Assembly: GCA_002686945.1 (NCBI GenBank) | Contig: NYYZ01000037.1 | Coordinates: 142,860-206,859 of the forward strand | DNA: 64,000 nt | DNA from: Planctomycetota bacterium | GTDB lineage: Bacteria > Planctomycetota > UBA1135 > GCA-002686595 | Direction: 5' to 3' | Shown here: positions 1-8,358 of the stretch, piece by piece | How positions within the stretch are numbered: the stretch's first letter is position 1 | How the letters are laid out: every line of letters starts with the position of its first letter | Notes under the pieces: generated by a model | The model's database searches: none | The model's input: the letters and a program-made list of their open reading frames with translations, nothing else | Told to the model about the DNA's origin: nothing | Position numbers and translations under genes: made by a program

Positions 1-379
1 CTTTCCGGGGGCTCTCCTCAATTGCAGGAGCCACGATACTGACCCCGTTGTCTCCCTCGAACTCATAGACCGCGGCCTCACGCCCGGAGAAGGTTCCCTT
101 GGGCATCTTGGTGTCAAATCGCAGTACGCCCTTGGCCCTGCTCATTTTTGAGCCGGGCGTAGGCTGGAGATCTGCTCCGGTTTGATTCACCTCAGTCTGG
201 GCCCGCACTGCGACCCTGAGAGCACCGTCAACGCAACGATCCACTACTTCTTGGGTCTTGGGCAACAAGACCAGACCAGCCAGAACCATGGCCAACACCA
301 AGAAACCTGTCATCACAAGCGCAAAGCGTGCTGCCATGCCCATGCCCGGAGCCGAGCTTTGGGATCGAGTTCTGCTCAT
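1..379 (-). CDS. Partial membrane-anchored protein of unknown function, C-terminus beyond left edge
   Basis: Reads leftward from an ATG at 379 for 126 codons without a stop, so the gene is cut by the window edge. Its ATG overlaps the pgpA stop as ATGA, making it the next cistron of the long minus-strand operon. A short basic N-terminus (MSRTRSQSS) is followed by one hydrophobic segment at about residues 19-40 and then a soluble-looking part with GVLRFDTKMPKGTF at about 84-97. This is the topology of a signal-anchored extracytoplasmic protein or a sensor N-terminus. I do not recognise the family, and with two thirds or more possibly missing I do not assign a function. Confidence 0.7.
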   Translation of the reverse strand, partial: MSRTRSQSSAPGMGMAARFALVMTGFLVLAMVLAGLVLLPKTQEVVDRCVDGALRVAVRAQTEVNQTGADLQPTPGSKMSRAKGVLRFDTKMPKGTFSGREAAVYEFEGDNGVSIVAPAIEESPRK

Positions 380-864
380 AGCGCCCCATTGTGGACCCAA
401 AGGTCGCCACCTGGAAGGAAGTAACGCAAGAGAGCCATCACTCCCAACCCATAGAGGCCGGCAGCCACATCATCGAGCAGAATTCCATCCCCGCCGCCCA
501 GACGCTCAAACCAGCGCACAGGCCATGGTTTGAGAATGTCAAAGAACCGAAAGAGAACAAAGGCCACGCCCATGGCAAAAAGACTCGGCGGAGCGATCCA
601 GGCCACGGTGATCAGGTACCCAATGACCTCGTCCAGGACAAAACACCCCGGATCTTCCCCATGGGTTTCCTCTGCCCATGGGGCCAGGGCACGGCCGATC
701 AGATACAGCACCACGCACAAGCCCAGCAAAGCGGCCAGGTAGGGCTCGGTAGAGCGCAGGATCCAGACGGCGAAGACCCCCGCCAAGGTGCCAAAAGTCC
801 CAGGAGCGACCGGAGCGCAGCCCAAGAATCCAGCGCTGATCAGGCCCATTCGAAGACGGTCCAT
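376..864 (-). CDS. pgpA: Phosphatidylglycerophosphatase A
   Basis: Removes the phosphate of phosphatidylglycerophosphate to give phosphatidylglycerol in the inner membrane. The 162-residue protein has the family length and signature blocks: APVAPGTFGTLAG at 17-29, EDPGCFVLDEVIGY at 70-83, RFFDILKPWP at 106-115 and GGDGILLDDVAAGLYG at 124-139, the acidic residues being the expected metal/phosphate site. Hydrophobic stretches between the blocks fit a multi-pass membrane enzyme. The ATG at 864 shares its A with the pgsA stop (TGATG), so the two consecutive steps of PG synthesis are translationally coupled. Identification is firm. Confidence 0.93.
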   Translation of the reverse strand: MDRLRMGLISAGFLGCAPVAPGTFGTLAGVFAVWILRSTEPYLAALLGLCVVLYLIGRALAPWAEETHGEDPGCFVLDEVIGYLITVAWIAPPSLFAMGVAFVLFRFFDILKPWPVRWFERLGGGDGILLDDVAAGLYGLGVMALLRYFLPGGDLWVHNGAL

Positions 865-1478
865 CAGCTAGCTCCACCCAGGATCTTGCGAGCCTTGAGC
901 ACATAGCTCGCACCCGACCCCACGGTTGTCAGAAGAGTAATCCAGACCAGAATCTCGGTCACGATCACCCAACCCTCGCGCCAAGCATCAGGCCAGGGAA
1001 AAGCATGAATCCAGAGCACTCCGCCCACAGCAACGCACTGTGCAATCATCTTGATCTTGCCAAGACCGTCCGCCGGGAATTCCTCGCCCACGCTCTCTAC
1101 ATAACCCCGAATACCGGTCACCAAGAATTCACGCGCGAGAATAATCACCACGATCCAAGCCGGAAGCAATTCGCGCATCCAAGGACTGACTGCAGCAAAG
1201 ATCATGGCTCCCAGGATCAAGACCTTATCTGTGAAAGGGTCTGCAATGCGCCCAAAGGCAGTCACATGATGGTCACGGCGTGCCAGATAGCCGTCCAGGT
1301 AGTCGCTGGCAGCGGTGATCAGGAACAGCCAGAAGGCCGCCTGTACCACGGCGCGGTGTTCGTGGATCGAGTCCCTGGGTACATCTGCCAGGGTATGCAG
1401 GATCCCAAAGAGAACAATCGACCCGACAAAGCGCATGGCCGTGATACGGTTGGGCCAATAGCGGAAGACTCCTTTCAT
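864..1478 (-). CDS. pgsA: CDP-diacylglycerol--glycerol-3-phosphate 3-phosphatidyltransferase
   Basis: Makes phosphatidylglycerophosphate from CDP-diacylglycerol and glycerol-3-phosphate, the substrate for the PgpA encoded directly downstream. The CDP-alcohol phosphotransferase motif is complete: D59, D62-G63, A66-R67, G76, D80 and D84 in the pattern DxxDGxxARx8GxxxDxxxD. The 204-residue length and hydrophobic helices on either side fit the family. The start ATG overlaps the rimO stop as ATGA. Other CDP-alcohol transferases share the motif, but the adjacency to pgpA supports PgsA. Confidence 0.92.
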   Translation of the reverse strand: MKGVFRYWPNRITAMRFVGSIVLFGILHTLADVPRDSIHEHRAVVQAAFWLFLITAASDYLDGYLARRDHHVTAFGRIADPFTDKVLILGAMIFAAVSPWMRELLPAWIVVIILAREFLVTGIRGYVESVGEEFPADGLGKIKMIAQCVAVGGVLWIHAFPWPDAWREGWVIVTEILVWITLLTTVGSGASYVLKARKILGGAS

Positions 1479-2818
1479 ATCGCTCTCCCGGTCAGATCAA
1501 AGTTCTCGCGGACCCCATCGATGGCAACCTGTACCCGCTGGCCAACGATCACATCACCTTGCACAATCACCCGGGGGTCGACCTCTGGTGCATCCATGCA
1601 AGTGCGGCCTAGGGCCGTGCCGACTTCATCAGAGGCCTCATCGATGAGAACCTCATGGGTCTGACCCACAAGTGCGCCCTGCATATTGGCGAGATTCCGA
1701 TCCCGGACCTCCAAGACCGCCGCCAGGCGAGCGTCAGCTTCGTCTTCAGGCACCTCCCCATCGCTCCCAAAAGCTGGTGTGTCCTCCTCATCAGAATAGG
1801 TGAAAGCGCCCAGTCGCGTGAACTGATAGTGCTCGACCATCTGGAGCAATTCGTCCACATCGGCATCGGTCTCACCGGGGTAGCCCAACAGAACTGTAGT
1901 GCGCAGGGTGATACCCGGAACCTCCTCCATCAACCGGTCCAACATTCGGCGCACCTGAGCGCCATCACCCGCGCGACCCATGGCACGTAGCACATTGGTC
2001 GCGGCGTGTTGCACAGGAATGTCCAGATAGGGTTCAACCCGAGGATGGTCTTTCAGGAGGCGTGTCAGCTCCCAGGGAAAACGATTGGGATAGGCGTACA
2101 TCACGCGTAGTCGGTGGTCACCCTCCAGTTCAGCGAGCGATTCGATCAGATGCGGAAGCTCCAAGCCAATGTCCCGACCCCAGGCGGTGGAATCCTCGGC
2201 TACTAGCACAAGTTCCTTGACTCCCACGCCAATCAGGTCCTGGGCTTCCGCCACTAGATCGACTGGCCTCTTGCTGCGATGAGGCCCTCGAATCCCAGGG
2301 ATTGCACAGAACCCGCAGCTATGGTCACAACCATGGCTGATACGCAGGTAGGCATAAGAACCAGGAGTTGCCAACATGCGCGCGCCCTCGCGATCAGCGG
2401 GCCTCAGGCCCGGGCTGTCGAGGTAGCTTTCATGCTTGTTACCGTCGACCATTGAACGCACGGCCTTGGCCATGGCGCGGTAGTCAGAGATCTCAGACCA
2501 AAGGTCCACGTCCGGGAATTCTTCACTCAAGCGCCGCTTGTAGCGCTGCACCAAGCAGCCAGCCACGACCACATGGTCCAGGTCGCCCGCCTGCTTTCGC
2601 TCAAGCAGGGTACCCAAAGCCTCATAGGATTCGTCCCGCGCGGGCCCGATGAAGGAGCAGGTGTTGAGTACCACAGTCCCCGCCAGATCGGAATCCCCAG
2701 AGACCAGTAGATCCTGCTCTGCCAAACGAGCGAGAATCAACTCTGAGTCAATCAGGTTCCTCGCACATCCAAGGTGTACGAGGGAGACGACCTCAGCTCG
2801 ATTGGTGCTGGTGGACAA
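1475..2818 (-). CDS. rimO: Ribosomal protein S12 methylthiotransferase RimO
   Basis: Radical-SAM enzyme that adds a methylthio group to an aspartate of ribosomal protein S12. The N-terminal methylthiotransferase domain carries LGCARNLIDSE (C18), LNTCSF (C54) and AGCLV (C88), the three ligands of the auxiliary cluster. The radical-SAM cluster motif CxxxCxxC is C164, C168, C171 within SHGCDHSCGFCAIPG. A C-terminal TRAM-like domain starts near residue 380. The GCxxNLxDSE form and 447-residue length favour RimO over the tRNA enzyme MiaB. It lies between the ftsK pair and pgsA in one operon. Confidence 0.93.
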   Translation of the reverse strand: MSTSTNRAEVVSLVHLGCARNLIDSELILARLAEQDLLVSGDSDLAGTVVLNTCSFIGPARDESYEALGTLLERKQAGDLDHVVVAGCLVQRYKRRLSEEFPDVDLWSEISDYRAMAKAVRSMVDGNKHESYLDSPGLRPADREGARMLATPGSYAYLRISHGCDHSCGFCAIPGIRGPHRSKRPVDLVAEAQDLIGVGVKELVLVAEDSTAWGRDIGLELPHLIESLAELEGDHRLRVMYAYPNRFPWELTRLLKDHPRVEPYLDIPVQHAATNVLRAMGRAGDGAQVRRMLDRLMEEVPGITLRTTVLLGYPGETDADVDELLQMVEHYQFTRLGAFTYSDEEDTPAFGSDGEVPEDEADARLAAVLEVRDRNLANMQGALVGQTHEVLIDEASDEVGTALGRTCMDAPEVDPRVIVQGDVIVGQRVQVAIDGVRENFDLTGRAI

Positions 2819-2842
2819 AGGGAACTTGGGATCAAAGCCAAT

Positions 2843-2857
2843 GCCCCGCTTCGGGGC
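2843..2857 (-). terminator. GC-rich hairpin between the ftsK paralogue and rimO
   Basis: Perfect 6-bp inverted repeat (GCCCCG / CGGGGC) with a 3-base CTT loop, in the 42-bp gap between two same-strand genes. There is no T-run after it, so it may be an mRNA-stability or attenuator hairpin rather than a full terminator. Confidence 0.4.
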
Positions 2858-2860
2858 GCC

Positions 2861-4534
2861 TCAGGAAGCAGCCACCTTTGACTGCCACTCCTCTTGGGTC
2901 ATCAGAATATCACGCTGCTGCCCACCCTTGTATGGTCCGATCAGCCCAGCTTCCTGAAGTCCGTCAAGAACCTCACAGGCTGCCTGAAAATCCAGGTCGA
3001 AATGACGCTGGATAAGGGACACTGCCACTCGGCCCTCGTCCAGAAAGAGTTGGCCGGATACTGCCAGCAACTCCTCGGAGGAATGGTCCGGCGTGGGGGG
3101 GGAAGAATCGGCCTTGGCCTTGCGCTTGCCCTTGCGAGGCTTGAGGTCCACAGGTGAGGACGCATCCTCGGAGGGCTCGGTGTCTGGCTCATCCTCGCAG
3201 GCCTCGTCTTCCTCTTCTTCATACTCAGCCTCCTCGTCTTCTTCCTCTTCCTCTTCGTACTCAGATTCCTCGTCTTCCTCTTCGTACTCAGCCTCCTCGT
3301 CTCCCTCTTCCTCTTCGTACTCAGCCTCCTCGTCGTCTTCCTCTTCCTCTTCCTCTTCGTACTCAGCCTCCTCGTCGTCTTCCTCTTCCTCTTCGTACTC
3401 AGATTCCTCGTCCTCCTCTCCGTCCTGTTCGTCCTCGTACTCGCCCTCTTCCTCCTCGCACTCAACCTCCTCAACCTCTCCGGCAACTTCCTCAGCCCCC
3501 TCTCCGACTGAAACGATCACCTCGGGTTCTTCCAAGCCAAACAAGTCAGGCTGCTCCCAGGATGGGATTGGAAGCCCCGCTCCCTGCCCCAAGACATGAA
3601 CCGCCTCTGACTGGCTTGCATCTGTTCCCTGAACGCCTTGCTCCTCCGATAGCAAGCGGGCAATGGTCAACGAGTCCGGAGCCCCTTGAGGGGAGTCGAT
3701 GCCATGGGAAGCACTCGCACCAGAAGCCAGATCCGTATCAGAGACGCCTGTTTGAGGCTCGTTGGCGAGGGACCCTCCTTGGGCGGTGACCCTGGCTATG
3801 CGCGCGAGCTGCTCATCTTCGGGACTGACGAGAGGCTTGACGCCCACGGGTATCTTCCCTTGCAGGCGCACATCCTCGGGGTAGGGCGAGCGCGCCGCAG
3901 AGTTCTTGTCGATGGACTTCATCCATAACCCCTCTTGATGTTCCAAGGCAGCTTCATCCGGCACCAAGGCGTTGGTTTCTGCCTCGGTTACGCCGTCTGC
4001 CTCCGCTTCCGAGAGGACATCATCGATGCGCGTTTCATTCTTGCCCTTCTCAAAGAGTGGACGATTGAAGAATCCTGCCACGCCCCACGCGTTCCAGGCC
4101 ATGCCCAGCCCCAATCCCATTCCCACCAGCAGGCCCAGAGCAGGATGCACCGCGGCCAGACGCCCACCTGTCTGTTGACCAAGGTTGCCCCCAAGAAGAG
4201 GATCAAAGGCACCCAGCGAAACCGCCACGCCGGCCCCTAACGCAAGGATCCCGGAGAGGTGACGCACGGGATCGCTGACCGCCCCACCGGTGAACATCCA
4301 GCCCCCAAGAATCGACACTGCCAGGCTGACCATGAGCACAGCAGCACTACCAAAGGCCCCCACCAGGGCGCTGGCAAGAGTCTGCAGGACAGTCATGTCC
4401 TGACCCTCAAGAGGAGGTCGCACCAGCAACATGGCCACCAGGACCGTGGGCAAAACGCCAATCAAGAAAAGGGCAATGCCCAAGGACTCGTTCTTGCTGT
4501 TAGTTGACTTGGAGGTGATGGTCATTTGATTCAA
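2861..4534 (-). CDS. FtsK paralogue without motor domain: membrane domain, acidic linker and gamma-like winged helix
   Basis: This 557-residue protein has three parts. About four hydrophobic segments (roughly 20-38, 56-80, 93-110, 131-156) form an N-terminal membrane domain. A long linker includes a Tyr/Glu-rich acidic block at about 344-455 with six (A/S)EYEEE units, then a basic patch (KPRKGKRKAK, 465-474). The C-terminus at about 487-550 (LFLDEGRVAVSLIQRHFDLDF, then ILMTQEEWQ) matches the layout of the FtsK gamma domain of its neighbour, which ends ILMTLEDFEE. No Walker A, Walker B or any other motor sequence is present between them. The ATG overlaps the ftsK stop as ATGA. It probably arose by duplication and loss of the motor. 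A role as an FtsK partner or KOPS-like DNA binder at the division site is inference. Confidence 0.85.
   Translation of the reverse strand: MNQMTITSKSTNSKNESLGIALFLIGVLPTVLVAMLLVRPPLEGQDMTVLQTLASALVGAFGSAAVLMVSLAVSILGGWMFTGGAVSDPVRHLSGILALGAGVAVSLGAFDPLLGGNLGQQTGGRLAAVHPALGLLVGMGLGLGMAWNAWGVAGFFNRPLFEKGKNETRIDDVLSEAEADGVTEAETNALVPDEAALEHQEGLWMKSIDKNSAARSPYPEDVRLQGKIPVGVKPLVSPEDEQLARIARVTAQGGSLANEPQTGVSDTDLASGASASHGIDSPQGAPDSLTIARLLSEEQGVQGTDASQSEAVHVLGQGAGLPIPSWEQPDLFGLEEPEVIVSVGEGAEEVAGEVEEVECEEEEGEYEDEQDGEEDEESEYEEEEEDDEEAEYEEEEEEEDDEEAEYEEEEGDEEAEYEEEDEESEYEEEEEEDEEAEYEEEEDEACEDEPDTEPSEDASSPVDLKPRKGKRKAKADSSPPTPDHSSEELLAVSGQLFLDEGRVAVSLIQRHFDLDFQAACEVLDGLQEAGLIGPYKGGQQRDILMTQEEWQSKVAAS
3187..3487. 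repeat. Imperfect tandem repeat encoding Glu/Tyr-rich linker
   Basis: On the plus strand this reads as imperfect repeats of cctcgtcttcctcttcgtac type, about 24-40 bp per unit. The clearest units lie at roughly 3215-3403 and encode six (A/S)EYEEE blocks of the motorless FtsK paralogue. The regularity suggests expansion by slippage or unequal crossing over. The opposite strand reads as an artefactual poly-serine frame. Confidence 0.8.
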
Positions 4535-7098
4535 GCCTCTGCGTTAGCGATGTTCTCTTCGAAGTCTTCAAGGGTCATCAGGATTTCGCGGGACTTGGAG
4601 CCCTGGTGGGAACCAACGATGCCCGCATCAGTCATTTGGTCGATCAATCGTGAAGCACGGGTATAGCCAATGCCCAACGCCCTTTGCAGCAAGCTCGCCG
4701 AGCCGCGCCGTGACTTGAGCACCACGCGCACAGCATCAACAAAGAGGTCGTCAAGCTTGTCGCCTCCTTCACTTATTTCTCCTGCGGCCGCAGTCCCGGT
4801 TGCGGACTGGACCAGTTCCTGATTGAAGGTCTGGGGCGCCTCCTTGGTGACAAAGTCCACAATCCTCTGTAGCTCCTCGTCTTCGATCATGGCGCCCTGA
4901 ACCCGCCTTAGCTGACTGGACTGGGGCGGACTGAACAGCATGTCTCCCTCGCCCAACAACTTGTCCGCGCCAGAGGCATCCAGAATCACACGGCTATCGA
5001 TCTTCGACGCTACCTGGAAGGCTATCCGAGTGGGCAGGTTGCCCTTGATCACACCCGTTATCACGTCGGTCGACGGACGCTGAGTGGCCACGATCACGTG
5101 GATCCCCACGGCTCGCGACTTCTGCGCGAGACGCGTGATGCCGGCCTCAGCATCCTTCTTGGACTGCAGCATCAGGTCGGCCATTTCATCAATAATCAGC
5201 ACGATATAGGGCACATGGCGCGGAGTCCGCTCTTCGTTGAAGCCGTCTCCGAGGCGTTGACGAAGCTCCTCCTCTCCCAGAGCGTTGTAGCCCTTTATGT
5301 TCTTGACCTGAGCGTTCTTGAAGAGCTCGTAGCGCGCCTCCATTTTCTCCACAGCCCAGTTGAGTACATTGGTGGCCTGACGCATGTCATTCACCACGGG
5401 CAGTTCCAAATGCGGCACCCCGGCAAACATCATCAGTTCGACCATCTTGGGGTCCACCAAGATCAGACGCGCATCATGGGGCGAACGTGTCAACAGCAAA
5501 CTAGCCACAATCGTATTGATGCAAACTGACTTGCCCGAACCGGTGGTGCCGGCAATCAACAGGTGCGGCATGCGCGCCAGATCCTCCACAATCGGCTGAC
5601 CCTCTGCATCCATCCCCAGGAAGAGTGGCAAGGCCATGAAGTTCTTGTCGTAAGCCCGTTGGCTGATCAACTCTGAAATGCGTACCTTGCGGCGTTTGGT
5701 GTTGGGAATCTCAATACCGATGGTGGATTTACCCGGAATCGGCGCAATGATGCGCACGCTCTTCGCACGCAGGGTGGCGGCAATCTCCTGACTCAGATTG
5801 GTCACACGGTTCATGCGAGTGCCTTCGGAAACCGAGAGTTCAAAAAGGGTCACAGCTGGCCCCACCTGAACCCCTACCACTTCAGCGATGACCTTGAAAC
5901 TCTTGAGGGCCCGCTCGAGAGCGAGCGCATTGCGCTCAAGAAACTCATTGTCGGTGCCGCCAGCGCCTGAAGGCGGCACCAGCAGATCCGTTGGAGGCAA
6001 GGTCCAGGGCCCCGGGGGAGGCGTAGGCGGCTCATAGATCGGCTGCTTGGCCGGAGTCGGCAAGGCCATGGGCTTGGTGGGCACGATAGGTTCGTCTTCT
6101 TCGAGTTCCTCTTCCTCCCAATCGCCTTCCTCCTCTTCGTCCTCCTCGTACTCGTCCTCCTCTTCTTCCTCTTCCTCTTCCTCTTCCTCTTCTTCTTCCT
6201 CGTATTCGTCCTCGTACTCGTCCTCGTACTCGTCTTCCAATTCAGGCTCGTACCGTTTGCCCTTCTTCTTCTCTGTGGACTTCCTTGCAGCAGGCTTCTT
6301 TGCGGCAATCACCCCTTCCAGATCGGCTCCGCGCAGAAAATCCCAAAGCCCCAGGGCCAGATCTCGACACCAAGAACCAATCGCAGGCACCAATGACTGA
6401 CCCAGCTGCTCGCGGCGCTCAGTCAGCCATGTACTCAAGGCGGAAATCGCTGGAAAGAAGGCCCTGTCTGTTGCCAGAACAAACGAAATGGCAGTGGTAG
6501 TCAGCAACAAGATCCATATTCCCACACCTCCGAAGCGCTGCTCCAAGGTGGGCACAGCGATGTGAGCCAGCCAACCGCCAGGACCATAGGGCAGCCAATT
6601 GCTGAGGTCTCCCATGGCAACGGCCTGGGACTCGTCGGAACCGAAGCCCAGGTGCAGCAGGAATGAAAAGGAGATCAGGAAGCACATGGTCCCCAGCACT
6701 CGCACCACAGGCAGACTGATCTCCCGGTGAGTGATCAAGATTGCTCCCCAGGCAAAGCTCAGCAAGCTGACCAGATAACCCGCCAGCCCCATGGACAAGA
6801 AGGCCGCATTGGCCAAGTGCCAACCGACCTGGCCGCCGTAGTTCTCGGTCCCAGGAACTGCGCCCTCGGATTGAACCTGAAAGCTGACCATGGCAACCAG
6901 CAGCCATATCGACAGACCGATCATGCCCAAGCCTGTCAGCTCGCGGATACGCGCAGCTGTGGTTTCCTCCAAGGGGGCGCCCAGCATGAGGCTCCTAAAG
7001 ATCTCACGCATGCGCCCTTTGGACGCCTTCTTTCTACGACTCTTCTTCCGGGCCAATCCTTTTGTTCCCCTCGTTGGATCCGTGGTCGCCGCGAGCAA
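4531..7098 (-). CDS. ftsK: DNA translocase FtsK
   Basis: Septal DNA pump that moves and resolves chromosome termini during division. Order of parts: about four to five membrane segments (roughly 55-75, 93-122, 133-150, 190-208), an acidic linker at 286-336 with a long run of Glu, a Pro-rich stretch (338-378), then the motor with Walker A GTTGSGKS (517-524), Walker B VLIIDEMAD (633-641) and RPSTDVITG (674-682), and a C-terminal gamma winged helix (784-848) with GYTRASRLIDQM. At 855 residues it is a normal SpoIIIE/FtsK size. The longest frame starts at a TTG (7098); an ATG at 7011 with AAGGG just upstream is an equally good start and leaves the membrane domain intact. The stop overlaps the motorless paralogue's start. 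Confidence 0.95.
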   Translation of the reverse strand: MLAATTDPTRGTKGLARKKSRRKKASKGRMREIFRSLMLGAPLEETTAARIRELTGLGMIGLSIWLLVAMVSFQVQSEGAVPGTENYGGQVGWHLANAAFLSMGLAGYLVSLLSFAWGAILITHREISLPVVRVLGTMCFLISFSFLLHLGFGSDESQAVAMGDLSNWLPYGPGGWLAHIAVPTLEQRFGGVGIWILLLTTTAISFVLATDRAFFPAISALSTWLTERREQLGQSLVPAIGSWCRDLALGLWDFLRGADLEGVIAAKKPAARKSTEKKKGKRYEPELEDEYEDEYEDEYEEEEEEEEEEEEEEEDEYEEDEEEEGDWEEEELEEDEPIVPTKPMALPTPAKQPIYEPPTPPPGPWTLPPTDLLVPPSGAGGTDNEFLERNALALERALKSFKVIAEVVGVQVGPAVTLFELSVSEGTRMNRVTNLSQEIAATLRAKSVRIIAPIPGKSTIGIEIPNTKRRKVRISELISQRAYDKNFMALPLFLGMDAEGQPIVEDLARMPHLLIAGTTGSGKSVCINTIVASLLLTRSPHDARLILVDPKMVELMMFAGVPHLELPVVNDMRQATNVLNWAVEKMEARYELFKNAQVKNIKGYNALGEEELRQRLGDGFNEERTPRHVPYIVLIIDEMADLMLQSKKDAEAGITRLAQKSRAVGIHVIVATQRPSTDVITGVIKGNLPTRIAFQVASKIDSRVILDASGADKLLGEGDMLFSPPQSSQLRRVQGAMIEDEELQRIVDFVTKEAPQTFNQELVQSATGTAAAGEISEGGDKLDDLFVDAVRVVLKSRRGSASLLQRALGIGYTRASRLIDQMTDAGIVGSHQGSKSREILMTLEDFEENIANAEA
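6091..6243. repeat. Low-complexity acidic tract in ftsK
   Basis: Simple-sequence region of cct/tct/cgt triplets on the plus strand encoding (E/D)YEDE repeats and a run of Glu in the FtsK linker. It is shorter and less regular than the tract in the paralogue downstream, but has the same Glu plus spaced Tyr composition. Confidence 0.75.
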
Positions 7099-7192
7099 AG
7101 GGCGCGCATCGACCGAGAGGGCAAAAGCCCCCCCTCAGGCCCCCAATATCCCCTCCAGGAGAGGTCAATTCAACGCTCGGCCACAATCCCCT

Positions 7193-7825
7193 TCACTCAA
7201 GCAGCCGAATCAGCACTCGGGCCACCTCTGCCTTGGTTCTCTGGAGCATTTCGAACTCATTTCCTTCCCGATCCAGCAATGTCGCGCTGATACGGTCCCC
7301 GCCTAGGGCAGCCGCCCCATTGAGCACGATAAAGTCCGCATTCTTGGCCACCATTTTGGCCCGAGCGCGACGCCTGCCCTCTGAAGTCTCAAGGGCGAAT
7401 GCCACCACCTTCCGGTCACCCTTGCGCCGGGCAACGGACTTGAGCAGGTCCGGATTCTCCAGCAACTCGATGTTGAGCTTGCCCGAGCCCTCTTTCGCCT
7501 TCCACTTGCCCCGCAGCCGTCTGCGCGGCCTGAAATCCGCTACCGCAGCAGCCATTACCAGAGCATCAGCGATTTTGAACTGATCGCGCAGTACCGACAG
7601 CATGTCCCGAGCACTGATCACATCGATGCGTTCAACTCCCTTGGGAGTGGGCAAGCAGACCGGTCCCGCGATCAGGATCACCTCGTGACCCCTGCGTCTG
7701 GCTGCGGCAGCCAAGGCAAAACCCATCTTGCCACTGGATTCATTCGAAAGGTAGCGCACCGGATCGATGTACTCGCGAGTGGGTCCAGCGGTAATCAGGA
7801 TGCGCATGCTTTTTCCAAGGTTCAC
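7193..7825 (-). CDS. coaB: Phosphopantothenate--cysteine ligase (CoaB), stand-alone
   Basis: Joins cysteine to 4'-phosphopantothenate, the step before CoaC decarboxylation in coenzyme A synthesis. The start holds the nucleotide-binding signature ITAGPTREYIDPVRYLSN followed by SSGKMG, and AAAVADFRP lies near residue 92. In most bacteria CoaC and CoaB are one fused protein; here coaB is a separate 210-residue frame directly after coaC. The longest frame begins at a GTG overlapping the coaC stop (GTGA); an ATG at 7807 giving MRILITAGPT is an alternative start. A 94-bp gap separates it from ftsK downstream. Confidence 0.92.
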   Translation of the reverse strand: MNLGKSMRILITAGPTREYIDPVRYLSNESSGKMGFALAAAARRRGHEVILIAGPVCLPTPKGVERIDVISARDMLSVLRDQFKIADALVMAAAVADFRPRRRLRGKWKAKEGSGKLNIELLENPDLLKSVARRKGDRKVVAFALETSEGRRRARAKMVAKNADFIVLNGAAALGGDRISATLLDREGNEFEMLQRTKAEVARVLIRLLE

Positions 7826-8358
7826 GAGAGAGCGGAGAGCGCCTCGGCAATCTGTCCCGGATCCGCCAGGCGTCCCTGTCCATCCTCACCGCAAGCCAGG
7901 TGTCCCACTTCCGAGTCCAGCACCTGCCAACCATCCTCGTGCAACTGACTCAAGTTACGCACCACGGCAGGCGCGGAGAGCATGCTAGGGTTCATAGCCG
8001 GACACAAGAGCCGCGGCACGGAACGGTCCACCGCAAGCAGCGTGGTGGTCACCAAGTCATTGGCCACGCCCAGGGCCAGCCGCGCGATCAAGTCCGCGCT
8101 GGCTGGAGCCACCACGACTTTCTCCGTCCAACGGGCCAGGTCAATGTGATCCATCCCTGTACGCCGTTCGGGTCCCCACTCAGAATCTGCTGCAGGCTGA
8201 GAGGTAAGCGCTTCAAAGAGTTGGGGCGAGACCAGCTTTCCAGCATTGGGTGTCATGGCGGTGCGCACCTGATTGCCATTCTGAGTCAGCAGACTGGCCA
8301 GATCGCAGGCTTTGTAGAGGGCCGCAGAAGCACCGCAGCAGAGCAGAATGCGGCTCAT
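7822..8358 (-). CDS. coaC: Phosphopantothenoylcysteine decarboxylase (CoaC), stand-alone
   Basis: Flavoprotein that decarboxylates phosphopantothenoylcysteine to phosphopantetheine. HFCD-family features are visible: the catalytic His in MDHIDLARW, PASADL, the substrate-binding PAMNPSM, and the lid Cys in ACGEDGQGRLADP. The 178-residue length is the flavoprotein domain alone, ending where a fused protein would continue into CoaB. It overlaps the gmk stop as ATGA and runs into coaB by GTGA overlap, so the fused function is kept by coupled translation. The rpoZ gene often found between gmk and coaBC is absent here. Confidence 0.92.
   Translation of the reverse strand: MSRILLCCGASAALYKACDLASLLTQNGNQVRTAMTPNAGKLVSPQLFEALTSQPAADSEWGPERRTGMDHIDLARWTEKVVVAPASADLIARLALGVANDLVTTTLLAVDRSVPRLLCPAMNPSMLSAPAVVRNLSQLHEDGWQVLDSEVGHLACGEDGQGRLADPGQIAEALSALS

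Noticed and set aside
3093..3599. 168-codon poly-serine frame on the plus strand
   Set aside because: It is the reverse reading of the Glu-rich repeats of the FtsK paralogue, has no start signal and no recognisable domain.
6047..6400. 117-codon Ser-rich frame on the plus strand
   Set aside because: Antisense to the acidic tract of ftsK.
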